Part shown: one piece after another, positions 1 through 7,472 of the stretch
How the letters are laid out: each line of letters begins with the position of its first letter
Numbering within the stretch: the first letter of the stretch is position 1
Source of the DNA: Aerococcus suis
GTDB taxonomy: Bacteria; Bacillota; Bacilli; Lactobacillales; Aerococcaceae
Length of the DNA: 64,000 nucleotides
Assembly: GCF_900176325.1 (NCBI RefSeq)
Contig: NZ_FWXK01000005.1
Span: 46,366 to 110,365 of the forward strand
Direction of reading: 5' to 3'
Program-made: the position numbers and the translations under genes
Notes under the pieces: model-generated
What the model was told of the DNA's origin: nothing
Database searches by the model: none
The model's input: the letters and a program-made list of their open reading frames with translations, nothing else

Positions 1-25
1 TCGTCAAGACCGCTTTCTATTAAAT

Positions 26-1879
26 TTATCCTCTCAAACGGTATCGAAGCAATCTCATACCATTCAAGATGACTACTAAGATACTTGCTTCGTGAACCAA
101 CATCCCGATTGACATATTCATCCATTCACTAAATAATAGGCTAGCAAGTAAGACTAATACCACACCAACTGCTATGGTGATATTCTGTTTCATGTTTCTT
201 GAAGTTAATTTTGTTAAGCCTAATGCGTGTGGTAAACGACTAAAGTCAGAATTCATTAAAACGACATCCGATGTTTCAATTGCAACATCTGTTCCACTTC
301 CCATTGCGATTCCGATATCTGCTAAGGCTAATGAAGGACTATCATTCACTCCGTCACCAACAAAGGCAACGAGTTGGCCTTTTGCTTGCATTTTTTCAAT
401 ATATGCGGATTTTCCTTCTGGAAGCATATGACCGTGTGCTTCTGTTAATCCAAGTTCTCGAGCAACTAAATCTACGGTTCCTTGGTTGTCCCCTGAAAGA
501 ACGACTAGGCTTTTGACTCCAAGTTTTTTTAGGTTTTGAAGATCTTTTTTAACACCTGGACGGATTTGATCCCGAATACCCATCAGAACTTTTAATTCTC
601 CGTCAACCGCAGTTAACACAAGAGAATTCCCATTTTTCTCAAAGCGTTCGACATCTTTTTTAGCTTTTTCGCTTAATTTCACATTTTCTTTTTCCATTAA
701 AGCTACGTTACCAACGGCTATACGATGAACACCTATTTTTGCTACAATTCCGCCACCTTTAACGACTTCGTTTTTTTCAACAGTATAGAAAGTTGTCTCG
801 CCAATATCCTTTAAGACAGCTTTTGCTAGTGGGTGGTCCGATTCGCGCTCCACACTTGCTAAGTATCCTAGAATTTCTTCAGTGTTGTTGCCGTAAAATT
901 CTTTTTCGGCAACTTCAGGGTTTCCTACTGTCAATGTTCCCGTTTTATCAAAAACGATAGTATCTACTCTGCTAAAGTCATTGATAACTTCACTACCTTT
1001 TAGGAGGACACCATTACGTGCACCATTTCCGATACCGGCAACGTTGGATACAGGAACCCCGATAACTAATGCACCTGGACATCCTAAAACAAGAATCGTG
1101 ATAGCTAGTTCAATATCTTTTGAGAATAGCCAAACAATAAAACCAAGGACTAAAACAGCTGGTGTATAATATTTAGAGAATCGATCAATAAACCGCTCTG
1201 CTTCTGATTTGGAATCCTGTGCTTCTTCCACTAATTCAATAATTCTACCAAATGTTGTATCTTCCCCTACACGATCAGATCGAATTTGAATCGTTCCATT
1301 TTCTAAGATTGTTCCCGCAAATACTTCAGAATCGACCCTTTTGCTTACTGGAACAGACTCTCCGGTAATACTTGCTTCATTGATGTGACCTTCACCTGTT
1401 AACACGGTTCCATCTACGGGGACTTTTGCACCCGTTTTGACTAATAAAATGTCACCTTCATCTACATCATCGACATCAACTTCTTCAAATTCTCCATTTT
1501 CCATTTGCTTTAAAGCACTTTCTGGTGCCAGCTCTGTTAATTCTTTAATGGCAGAACGTGTTTTGTTCAAGGTACGTTGCTCCAAGTAAGAACCAAATAA
1601 GAATAAGAAAGTAACGATGGCTGATTCCTCATAATTTTGAATCAATACTGCCCCAATTACTGCAATGGTAACTAAAACATCGATACTGACAACTTTTACT
1701 TTTAATGCTTGAAAGGCTTGAATTACAATTGGTGCTACACCAAGAATAGATGCAATGATGAGCGACCAATTGAAAATGGCCATGTTGTCTAAGGTAAATC
1801 GTCCGAAGAATGCAAGTGCAATCAAAATTGCACCGATCAGTGTAATGGTATTCTTTTTACTTAATATATATCTTTGCAT
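26..1879 (-). CDS. P1B-type heavy-metal translocating ATPase with CPG motif
   Basis: Membrane pump that couples ATP hydrolysis to transition-metal export. Numbered from the chosen start (617 aa), the actuator TGES is at 172-175, the phosphorylation motif DKTGTLT at 311-317, the P1B-specific HP dipeptide at 349-350 and the hinge GDGVND at 508-513. There is no N-terminal CxxC metal-binding domain. The membrane metal site reads CPG at 267-269 rather than CPC, CPH or SPC, so the substrate (Cd, Zn, Cu or another metal) cannot be named. An upstream in-frame ATG at 1906 is rejected because a strong GGAGGGG lies six bases before the ATG at 1879. It is intact, but flanked by a group II intron relic, which suggests acquired DNA. 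Confidence 0.93.
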   Translation of the reverse strand: MQRYILSKKNTITLIGAILIALAFFGRFTLDNMAIFNWSLIIASILGVAPIVIQAFQALKVKVVSIDVLVTIAVIGAVLIQNYEESAIVTFLFLFGSYLEQRTLNKTRSAIKELTELAPESALKQMENGEFEEVDVDDVDEGDILLVKTGAKVPVDGTVLTGEGHINEASITGESVPVSKRVDSEVFAGTILENGTIQIRSDRVGEDTTFGRIIELVEEAQDSKSEAERFIDRFSKYYTPAVLVLGFIVWLFSKDIELAITILVLGCPGALVIGVPVSNVAGIGNGARNGVLLKGSEVINDFSRVDTIVFDKTGTLTVGNPEVAEKEFYGNNTEEILGYLASVERESDHPLAKAVLKDIGETTFYTVEKNEVVKGGGIVAKIGVHRIAVGNVALMEKENVKLSEKAKKDVERFEKNGNSLVLTAVDGELKVLMGIRDQIRPGVKKDLQNLKKLGVKSLVVLSGDNQGTVDLVARELGLTEAHGHMLPEGKSAYIEKMQAKGQLVAFVGDGVNDSPSLALADIGIAMGSGTDVAIETSDVVLMNSDFSRLPHALGLTKLTSRNMKQNITIAVGVVLVLLASLLFSEWMNMSIGMLVHEASILVVILNGMRLLRYRLRG

Positions 1880-1909
1880 GTTGATCCCCTCCAATTTCAT
1901 TTTCATTTG

Positions 1910-1980
1910 TATTCCTTGTTGATGACTCTAGTATAGTATGTTTCTATGAAATAAAAATTGATTAGTATCAAGTTCTATTG
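1910..1980 (-). promoter_or_regulatory. Putative promoter/operator region of the metal ATPase
   Basis: A TATACT -10 hexamer lies close upstream of the gene, with no convincing -35. Further upstream is the inverted repeat TTGATACTAATCAA, which could be the site of an ArsR/CadC-type or MerR-type metal sensor. No regulator gene is present in the window. The role is inferred from position only. Confidence 0.35.
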
Positions 1981-1995
1981 TAAAAGTGAAAAATT

Positions 1996-2280
1996 AATCG
2001 AGTAGGAGGGGGCGACTAACCCCCAACCCCCTCACACCACTGTACGTACGGTTCCGTATACGGCGGTTTCATTTAGGTCCAACGCATGGTCTGATATCGC
2101 CTTGGATAGACTCTTCAACCCTTGCTCTAACCAATATTGGTTGTCAAGGGCTCTAGACAAGATGGGGCTCTTGGCTATACGCCAATACGCCTTCGTTGAA
2201 TTTGCCCATTCCCACGCTTTTCCTTTCTTAATTCCAAGTTTCATGAGATTCTTATATTTTATTTTGACTTTTGTAACCAT
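1996..2280 (-). mobile_element. Group II intron 3' relic (maturase C-terminus, domains V and VI)
   Basis: The last ~80 codons of a group II intron reverse transcriptase/maturase survive, with the typical endonuclease-side motif AWEWANSTKAYWRIAKSPIL. The frame runs on into the intron RNA. Domain V (2036-2067) folds as a hairpin with the CGC catalytic triad, a GAAC loop and a two-base bulge. Domain VI (1996-2035) follows with an unpaired A near its 3' base, as expected for a branch point. Everything upstream (RT fingers/palm and RNA domains I-IV) is missing, so it cannot encode its own mobility. The 3' exon is the ATPase upstream region. Confidence 0.82.
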
Positions 2281-2399
2281 TACGAAAAACCTCTTTCATT
2301 AAATAAACCAAATAGTTTTCTTCCCAGCATTTCTAAAGCTTCCTTTTTCATCTCATTATTATCGTAAAGATCCCACTCTATCGATTTAAACCCTTTCAT
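2280..2399 (-). CDS. Small hypothetical protein, 39 aa
   Basis: A short ORF starting with MKGFKSIEWDLYDNN, charged and without a membrane segment. I do not recognise it. Its ATG overlaps the TGA of another open frame (2396-2488, 30 codons with no start codon) as ATGA. Its TAA overlaps the ATG of the maturase fragment as TAATG. Such chained overlaps look like an old polycistronic operon end, but the neighbours are truncated, so it may be a relic too. Confidence 0.35.
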   Translation of the reverse strand: MKGFKSIEWDLYDNNEMKKEALEMLGRKLFGLFNERGFS

Positions 2400-2482
2400 A
2401 ACCTTCCAAGTGAAATGGCATTTAGTAAAGCATTAATCTGTTCATATAAAGATTGGGCCGATGAATAACATTCGTGCTGTTC

Positions 2483-2610
2483 ATTAACAACCTACATCTT
2501 TAAACTAATAACCTAAATTATTCACTCTAAAAGCTCATAATATCAATATTTCAAGGTATTAATAACCTAATTTTTTATTTTTAATAACCTAATTAATTCA
2601 ATTTAGGTTA
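2483..2610 (-). repeat. Short repeats related to TTAGGTTATTA
   Basis: On the minus strand TTAGGTTATTA recurs three times (around 2505-2517, 2559-2570 and 2582-2592), with a degenerate copy near 2483-2493 and an inverted copy at 2600-2610 overlapping the stop of the neighbouring regulator fragment. The repeats could be protein-binding iterons, or the decayed repetitive 3' end of that gene. The stretch 2400-2607 otherwise contains only the open frame noted for the small ORF at 2280-2399. Confidence 0.5.
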
Positions 2611-3108
2611 CTGCTTTATCCACCCTGAACCTCTGCCTGTTGATTTAATTTTTCCACTTCTAGATAACGACTGTAAAAGATTATCAACCTTTTTCATTTT
2701 TTGCTGTTTATCTAGGACATTAGGTAGTTTATCTTCTAATAAAGAAAAAATTTCTTGTTTAGTACTTTTGGGATACTTTTCAAGCATAGTTACAATCATG
2801 GCCTTGTAATAATCATTATTTAATCCAGCATCTCTTTTATCAATACGAACGTTCTTTTGAACTTTATCTAATAGCATTACTTCTCTTAATGATAGCTCAC
2901 TATTTTGTACCAATAACTTGGTATAATTTTCATCAATTATTTCTCCAAAGATTGTTACTTGAACTTTTGGATTTAAAGCGCCTTTATCAGTAATATCATA
3001 AGTTGGTAAAGGGAACGTTCTCTTCATTTGAATATTCATCATTTTTTTAATACCACTACCGATAGTATCTATCATATTTAAAGACACCATAGTATCTGCT
3101 AAACAAAA
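2608..3108 (-). pseudogene. C-terminal fragment of an AlbA_2/AAA_4-type ATP-binding regulator
   Basis: The fragment keeps the conserved segment LNMIDTIGSGIKKMMN and the following PLPTYDI, typical of the ATP-binding part of AlbA_2 (RecG-like/Schlafen-associated) transcriptional regulators. A helix-turn-helix-like C-terminus ends in GRGSGWIKQ. Full-length relatives are about 450-550 aa; here only about 166 codons remain. Homology extends six codons upstream of the first ATG (3090) and stops at a TGA, so the N-terminal DNA-binding domain was lost at a junction near 3110. Non-functional as seen. Confidence 0.7.
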
Positions 3109-3151
3109 TCAATTATCGTACCAGACATTATGAGACTAGGATGCTGATTGA

Positions 3152-3902
3152 ATATCATTAATTTTTGACTTTGTATTAACAGCTTTCCTACTTGGTCTAG
3201 CACTCGTTATGAGTGTAGGTGGTGTCAGTACGATAAATGAAAGTTTTAATATACCGTTTTGGGTAAGCGGTCTTATATTTATAGGATTAGTGAGTTTAAC
3301 ACTTTGTTTACAGTTTGATAAAATTATTCGTGTATTAAGTGTTGTGACACCATTTTTAATCGTTATCGTATTAATCATTTCAATTTATTATATGTTTAAA
3401 CACGATTTTAATATTTCAGAAGGTATTACGAGCATTCCTGAAAATAAAGGATTATATCCATGGTGGTTTGATGCAATCAACTATTCTAGTTTACAGATTG
3501 CAGCAGCATTCAGTTTCTTATCTGTTATGGGGGGGCAACTAAAAAAAGGAACACATGCGATTTACGGAGTACAAACATATTGTAAAAGTAGATTTACCGA
3601 CATTAATATTGGCGAAAGAAATTCATCCAGTCATCGGATTTATTTTCTCAATTATAATGGTGTCTGTTACTTATAATACCGTTGTCGGTTTAAATTATGC
3701 ATTTATCTCCCGTTTCACAAAGTCTTATAGCAAACATTACTATATTATGATTGCTGTGATTGCAGTTATGACATTCTTAATGACGTTTATCAGTTTCTCA
3801 AAACTTGTTGCAACTGTATTCCCGATGATGGGTATTGTAGGACTTATATTATTCTTCCCTGTTATATATAAAGGAGTTAAACATTTCAATTTGAACAACT
3901 AA
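3152..3902 (+). pseudogene. YkvI-like membrane transporter, 5'-truncated and frameshifted
   Basis: Two overlapping plus-strand frames (from 3152 open to 3676, then 3555-3902) together read as the C-terminal two thirds of a YkvI-family permease, a poorly characterised relative of amino-acid/nucleobase transporters. Hydrophobic helices include the segments around FVLTAFLLGLALVMSVGG and VIGFIFSIIMVSVTYNTVVG. The frame is open at its 5' end without a start codon, so the N-terminal part is missing. The reading frame shifts between about 3550 and 3605. A stem-loop follows the stop. Gene content resembles Staphylococcaceae from memory, which is an inference. Confidence 0.72.
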
Positions 3903-3936
3903 ATACAGGAGATTCCGAATTGGCATCTCCTGTATT
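3902..3936 (+). terminator. Stem-loop after the YkvI-like pseudogene
   Basis: Perfect 12-bp inverted repeat AATACAGGAGAT / ATCTCCTGTATT with an 11-nt loop immediately after the stop codon. The T tract is weak, so it is a probable but not ideal intrinsic terminator. Confidence 0.6.
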
Positions 3937-3945
3937 AAAAATGGA

Positions 3946-4125
3946 AAAAAAGCACTCCTTGGAATAATCCAAAGAGTGCTGTAAACGCATTTTCAGTTGA
4001 ACACAAATTGCTGTCGCAATTTGCGAACTCCATCTGTAAGCGAATAAATTCGCAACAGCTGCAACTTAACGTTTTGAGAACTGTGGTGAATGACGAGCGC
4101 CTTTAAGACCTGGCTTCTTACGTTC
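3946..4125 (-). repeat. Displaced copy of the rpsI 3' end (candidate att site)
   Basis: On the minus strand this copy encodes the last 19 residues of ribosomal protein S9 ([19 protein letters not shown]) with its own stop at 4066-4068. A structured 3' UTR and an intrinsic terminator (AGCACTCTTTGG ... CCAAGGAGTGCT then T7) follow. It matches 6392-6568 with about 24 differences by eye, including one 3-nt indel. Homology ends abruptly at the GAACGTAAG boundary (4125), with unrelated sequence beyond. It is in direct orientation to the rpsI copy, as att sites left by a tyrosine recombinase acting on a gene 3' end would be. Confidence 0.85.
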
Positions 4126-4405
4126 AAAAATTTTTAGGTTTTTATCTAATTTCAAAATATTTATTATTGTTGAATCATCAAGGTTTAGATACATTGTTAG
4201 TTTCATGTAATAACATACTATTTCAACAAAGGGTATTAATTAGGTATTAAAATTCATGCTGGTCGGCAGAAATTAAGATAAGTAGTTACGTAAATCATTA
4301 TTGAATAAATATTTATTTATAATAAGGAGTTTAATAACTTGCTTTTATTACTAACTAGTATTACATTACTGATAATTGGTACAAATAATAAGGAGATGGA
4401 TAATT
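4126..4405. promoter_or_regulatory. AT-rich leader of the 3-hydroxyacyl-CoA dehydrogenase gene
   Basis: 280 bp without a credible ORF. A TTGCTT and TACATT pair with a 17-bp spacer lies about 35 bp upstream of the start codon and could be a sigma-A promoter. AAGGAG lies 10 bases before the ATG at 4406. The left part shows nothing recognisable. Confidence 0.4.
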
Positions 4406-5314
4406 ATGTTTAAAAATATAACAATTGCTGGCGGCGGTGTGCTAGGTAGTCAAATCGCCTTTCAAACAGCTTATTTCGGTTATGAAGTGAAACTATACGA
4501 TATTAACGAAGATGCAGTAAAAGCGGCTGATGAAAAACTTGATAAACTCGTTGCTCGATACACTGAATTTTTCGGAGATCAATCAAAGGCAGAAAACGCA
4601 AGAAAGCGTATCAGTACCACAGCTAACTTAGAAGATGCCTTACAAGATTCTGATTTATTAATAGAAGCGATACCAGAGAAAAAAGAAATTAAAGCAGATT
4701 TCTATACAAATGTTGCAAAAGTGGCACCTGAAAAAACAATATTTGCTTCAAACTCATCAATGATGGTACCAAGTGACTTTGCTGAATACACAGGAAGACC
4801 TGAGAAATTCTTAGCTTTACACTTTGCGAATGAAGTATGGAAAAATAATATCGGAGAAGTGATGGGCCATGCAGGTACTGATAAGAAATATGAAGAAGAA
4901 GTATTAAAATTTGCTGAATCAATCGGTCTTATCCCACTTCATGTGTTAAAAGAAACACCTGGATACATCTCTAATTCTATATTAGTACCTTTCTTAGAAG
5001 CAGGTAAAAAATTATACGTATCAGGTGTTGCAGATATAGAAACCATCGATAAAACCTGGATGGCTGCAACAGGTATGAATATGGGACCATTTGGTGCTTT
5101 AGACGTCATCGGATTAAATACTGACTACTCTATCACATTAGCAAATGCTGAGAAGAACAATGATGAATTATTATTAAAATTTGCCAACTTAATGAAAGAA
5201 GAATATATCGATAAAGGAAATCTTGGTGTTTCAACAGGGAAAGGATTCTATACGTACCCTAACCCAAGTTTCAAATCAGAAGACTTTATTGTGCGACAAG
5301 GACAAGAAAAATAA
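4406..5314 (+). CDS. 3-hydroxyacyl-CoA dehydrogenase family protein
   Basis: NAD-dependent oxidoreductase of the 3-hydroxyacyl-CoA/3-hydroxybutyryl-CoA dehydrogenase family. The N-terminal Rossmann fold opens with ITIAGGGVLGSQIA. The acidic end of the second strand (LYDIN) fits NAD rather than NADP. The SNSSMM and LHFANEVW segments correspond to the conserved S-N-T-S and catalytic H...E regions, and the C-terminal helical domain carries TGKGFYTYP. At 302 aa it is full length. The ATG at 4406 is preferred over 4376 because AAGGAG sits 10 nt upstream. No thiolase or enoyl-CoA hydratase gene is nearby, so its acyl substrate is unknown. It is the only apparently intact gene between the two rpsI 3'-end copies. 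Confidence 0.9.
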   Translation: MFKNITIAGGGVLGSQIAFQTAYFGYEVKLYDINEDAVKAADEKLDKLVARYTEFFGDQSKAENARKRISTTANLEDALQDSDLLIEAIPEKKEIKADFYTNVAKVAPEKTIFASNSSMMVPSDFAEYTGRPEKFLALHFANEVWKNNIGEVMGHAGTDKKYEEEVLKFAESIGLIPLHVLKETPGYISNSILVPFLEAGKKLYVSGVADIETIDKTWMAATGMNMGPFGALDVIGLNTDYSITLANAEKNNDELLLKFANLMKEEYIDKGNLGVSTGKGFYTYPNPSFKSEDFIVRQGQEK

Positions 5315-5323
5315 TTTATATTA

Positions 5324-5378
5324 AAAAAATAACACTTCATTATCATGATATTGCATCATGACGATGAAGTGTTTTTTA
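5324..5378. terminator. Bidirectional terminator
   Basis: AACACTTCAT...ATGAAGTGTT stem flanked by A-rich and T-rich tracts between two convergent genes. It can serve both the dehydrogenase gene (+) and the DUF5996 gene (-). Confidence 0.8.
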
Positions 5379-5396
5379 TCTTTATTAAGAATCGAC

Positions 5397-6307
5397 TTAA
5401 AGATCAAACATCTTTATCACTTTATTAGGTGGCATTTGTAAAGGCATGCGATAATGGTCACATCCCTGCCATTCCATATATTCTTTAAATTCCTCAAAGG
5501 ACGCTTCAAAAAGTGGTTTAATATCCTTCAATGGATTATCAGATAAGTTCTTTAATGCAATGAGAAACTCAGCCCTTTGTGAATCGTAATAACTTCCAGC
5601 AGGAAATTTCTCGTTACAACTAAACTCACGATCAGCAAAAGGATAAGGTAATACAAAAAACATCGGTTCTTCAAATTGGTCATCACCAAACCAGAAACCA
5701 AACTCAATCATTGGCTCATCAAAGGCTGCGCGTTCTATAATTTTTGTGTGATCCGGGAATGGTACATGATCGTTATATACAAGAATACAGCTGATATCAA
5801 AAGTCCTCCAGAAAAAGCCTGATTTTATCTTCCTTGCACGTAATGGATTGATAAATGCAGATTCTGCCTGATGCGCAAGGTGCATTAATTTAAACACCTC
5901 TACAGCTTTATCTGGTTGGTAATGATGATGATCTTCATCATCTTCAAATGGCGTCTTTATATCCATTTCCTGAGGTTTAGTATTAATCACCGAATGAATG
6001 CCATTGTCATTTAAAAAAGTTGAAATTGCTTTATAGTAATCTTTAATTGCTGTGCCATCTTCTAAAGGAATGTCTTTAGACTGACCATCAATAATTACAG
6101 TAATTTTATGGAGCAACAAATTAATATTGATTTCAAAATATTTATCTTCGTAATACAGCAAGCAGTAGTGATAGCCTGAGTTGTAATATCTAGCATTACA
6201 TGTGCACATTGAGGTTCCCGAAAAGCTGTAGCAAGCTTATACTTTCCAAGGATTTGAGTTAACAGATGCCTTGTTTCCTTTTCTCTTTTCCATTCTTTCA
6301 ATAACAA
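5397..6307 (-). pseudogene. DUF5996 family protein, disrupted by a frameshift
   Basis: The first ~43 codons (from a TTG at 6307; EWKREKETRHLLTQILGKYK...HVMLDITTQ) and the remaining ~250 codons (from GYHYCLLYYEDKYFEININ) lie in different frames. They join smoothly as one DUF5996 protein across about 6165-6185. Conserved family features are present downstream: the DGTAIKDYYKAI segment, the FWRTFDISCI segment and the acidic IEFGFWFGDDQFEEPMFF stretch. One base appears lost around the CTCAGGCTATC context. DUF5996 has no known function. A TTGTAT/TATAAT pair upstream (16-bp spacer) suggests it had its own promoter. A sequencing error could also explain the shift. Confidence 0.8.
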
Positions 6308-6391
6308 ATGATCACCACTCTCTTATTTATATACTATTTTAATTAATAGCATAACCGAATATAGAATTATAATTATATAAATTCACCATAC

Positions 6392-6427
6392 AAAAAAGCA
6401 CTCTTTGGAATAATCCAAAGAGTGCTT
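6392..6427 (-). terminator. rplM-rpsI operon terminator
   Basis: Intrinsic terminator on the minus strand: 12-bp stem AGCACTCTTTGG/CCAAAGAGTGCT, short ATTATT loop, T6 tail. It ends the L13-S9 transcript. Confidence 0.9.
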
Positions 6428-6568
6428 TAAACATTTCAGTTGAACACAAATTGCTGTCGCAATTTGCGGACTCCATTTGTAAGCAAGTAAACTTGCAACA
6501 GCTGCAGCCTAACGTTTTGAGAATTGGCTTGATTTACGCGCTTTTTTAAGACCTGGTTTCTTACGTTC
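6392..6568 (-). repeat. rpsI 3' end, 3' UTR and terminator, inner copy
   Basis: The 3' end of the complete rpsI gene, direct repeat partner of 3946-4125. It includes the S9 tail, the palindromes AAATTGCTGTCGCAATTT (6448-6465) and GCAAGTAAACTTGC (6483-6496), and a terminator with the perfect 12-bp stem AGCACTCTTTGG/CCAAAGAGTGCT followed by T6 on the minus strand. In the other copy the second palindrome is GCGAATAAATTCGC, so both arms changed together. Confidence 0.85.
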
Positions 6569-6901
6569 TTTCATACGTGGGTCACGTGTTAAAAGACCAG
6601 CTTTTTTCAATGGTTTACGGAAGTCAGGATCAACGTTTAATAACGCACGTGCGATACCATGACGAGCTGCACCTGATTGTCCAGCGAATCCACCACCATT
6701 AACGTTAATCATAACGTCATATTGACCTTCAGTTTCAGTAGCTGCTAATGGTTGTTTAACAACTAAGTATAATGATGGGTAAGGTAAGTATTCTTCCATA
6801 GGTTGACCGTTGAAAACAATTTTACCAGTACCAGGTACTAAGCGTACGCGGGCAGTTGAGTTTTTACGACGACCAGTTCCAATATATTGTGCTTGTGCCA
6901 C
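6509..6901 (-). CDS. rpsI: 30S ribosomal protein S9
   Basis: Small-subunit protein whose C-terminal arm reaches the P-site tRNA. The N-terminal [16 protein letters not shown], the central [15 protein letters not shown] and the basic tail [12 protein letters not shown] identify it, at 130 aa. Translation starts at GTG 8 nt after AAGGAGGG. It is cotranscribed with rplM, 13 bp upstream. The last 19 codons occur a second time at 4066-4125 in a diverged form, so the 3' end may have been exchanged by integration of an element. The reading frame is intact. Confidence 0.98.
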   Translation of the reverse strand: MAQAQYIGTGRRKNSTARVRLVPGTGKIVFNGQPMEEYLPYPSLYLVVKQPLAATETEGQYDVMINVNGGGFAGQSGAARHGIARALLNVDPDFRKPLKKAGLLTRDPRMKERKKPGLKKARKSSQFSKR

Positions 6902-6914
6902 TGCTTTTCCCTCC

Positions 6915-7358
6915 TTAAATTAATTCACTAATGTCTACAGTTTTAGGTTGTTGAGCAGCATGTGGATGCTCGCTTCCAGCGTAAACATGTAAGTGAGTAA
7001 ATTGTTTACGACCTAATTTGTTTTTAGGTAACATTCCTTTGATAGATAATTCAATTAAGCGATCTGGGCGTTCTGCACGCATTTTACCAGCGCTTGTTTC
7101 ATAAATACCACCTGGGTATCCAGAGTGACGGCAATATTTTTTATCTAACGCTTTTTTACCAGTTAATTTTACTTTGTCAGCGTTGATGATGATTACTTGG
7201 TCACCTGTATCAACGTGTGGTGTAAAAGTTGGTTTATTTTTTCCACGTAACATGTTTGCCGCTACTGCAGAGATACGACCTAAAGCCACATCTGTTGCAT
7301 CTAGCACAACCCAATTACGTTCAACTTCATTTGGTTTAGCCATATATGTTGTACGCAT
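6915..7358 (-). CDS. rplM: 50S ribosomal protein L13
   Basis: Early-assembling large-subunit protein, 147 aa, with the family motifs [34 protein letters not shown] and [15 protein letters not shown] lies 8 nt before the ATG. It begins the rplM-rpsI operon, which has its own promoter (TTGACT-17-TATGAT) and a structured leader, so it is set apart from the S10-alpha cluster. L13 is thought to bind its own leader in Bacilli. Confidence 0.98.
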   Translation of the reverse strand: MRTTYMAKPNEVERNWVVLDATDVALGRISAVAANMLRGKNKPTFTPHVDTGDQVIIINADKVKLTGKKALDKKYCRHSGYPGGIYETSAGKMRAERPDRLIELSIKGMLPKNKLGRKQFTHLHVYAGSEHPHAAQQPKTVDISELI

Positions 7359-7440
7359 TATATTTTCCTCCGTTTAATCTGTCTGATTGTTCGTTCACAA
7401 TTGGTTTCCGGGGCCGATCGTGGGGCAAACAATACCATTG
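7359..7440 (-). ncRNA. L13 leader-like autoregulatory 5' UTR
   Basis: The minus-strand leader between promoter and rplM folds with an outer stem (CAAACAAT at 7426-7433 against ATTGTTCG at 7386-7393 on the plus strand). It encloses a GC-rich portion (GCCCCACGATCGGCCCCGG on the RNA). Position and layout fit the L13 leader family of Firmicutes. I could not run a covariance model, so the family assignment is an inference. Confidence 0.6.
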
Positions 7441-7443
7441 ACT

Positions 7444-7472
7444 ATCATATCGTAGATTCTAACCTAAGTCAA
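7444..7472 (-). promoter_or_regulatory. Sigma-A promoter of rplM-rpsI
   Basis: TTGACT (7467-7472) and TATGAT (7444-7449) with an exact 17-bp spacer on the minus strand, placing the transcript start just before the leader. The -35 box overlaps the last codons of the small membrane-protein ORF upstream. Confidence 0.85.

Noticed and set aside
3136..3378. 80-codon minus-strand ORF
   Set aside because: Antisense shadow of the YkvI-like pseudogene, which has clear membrane-helix coding signal on the plus strand.
1..6568. Integrase or transposase gene for the accessory region
   Set aside because: I looked in all frames of the accessory segment and found none; only relics of a maturase and a regulator are present.
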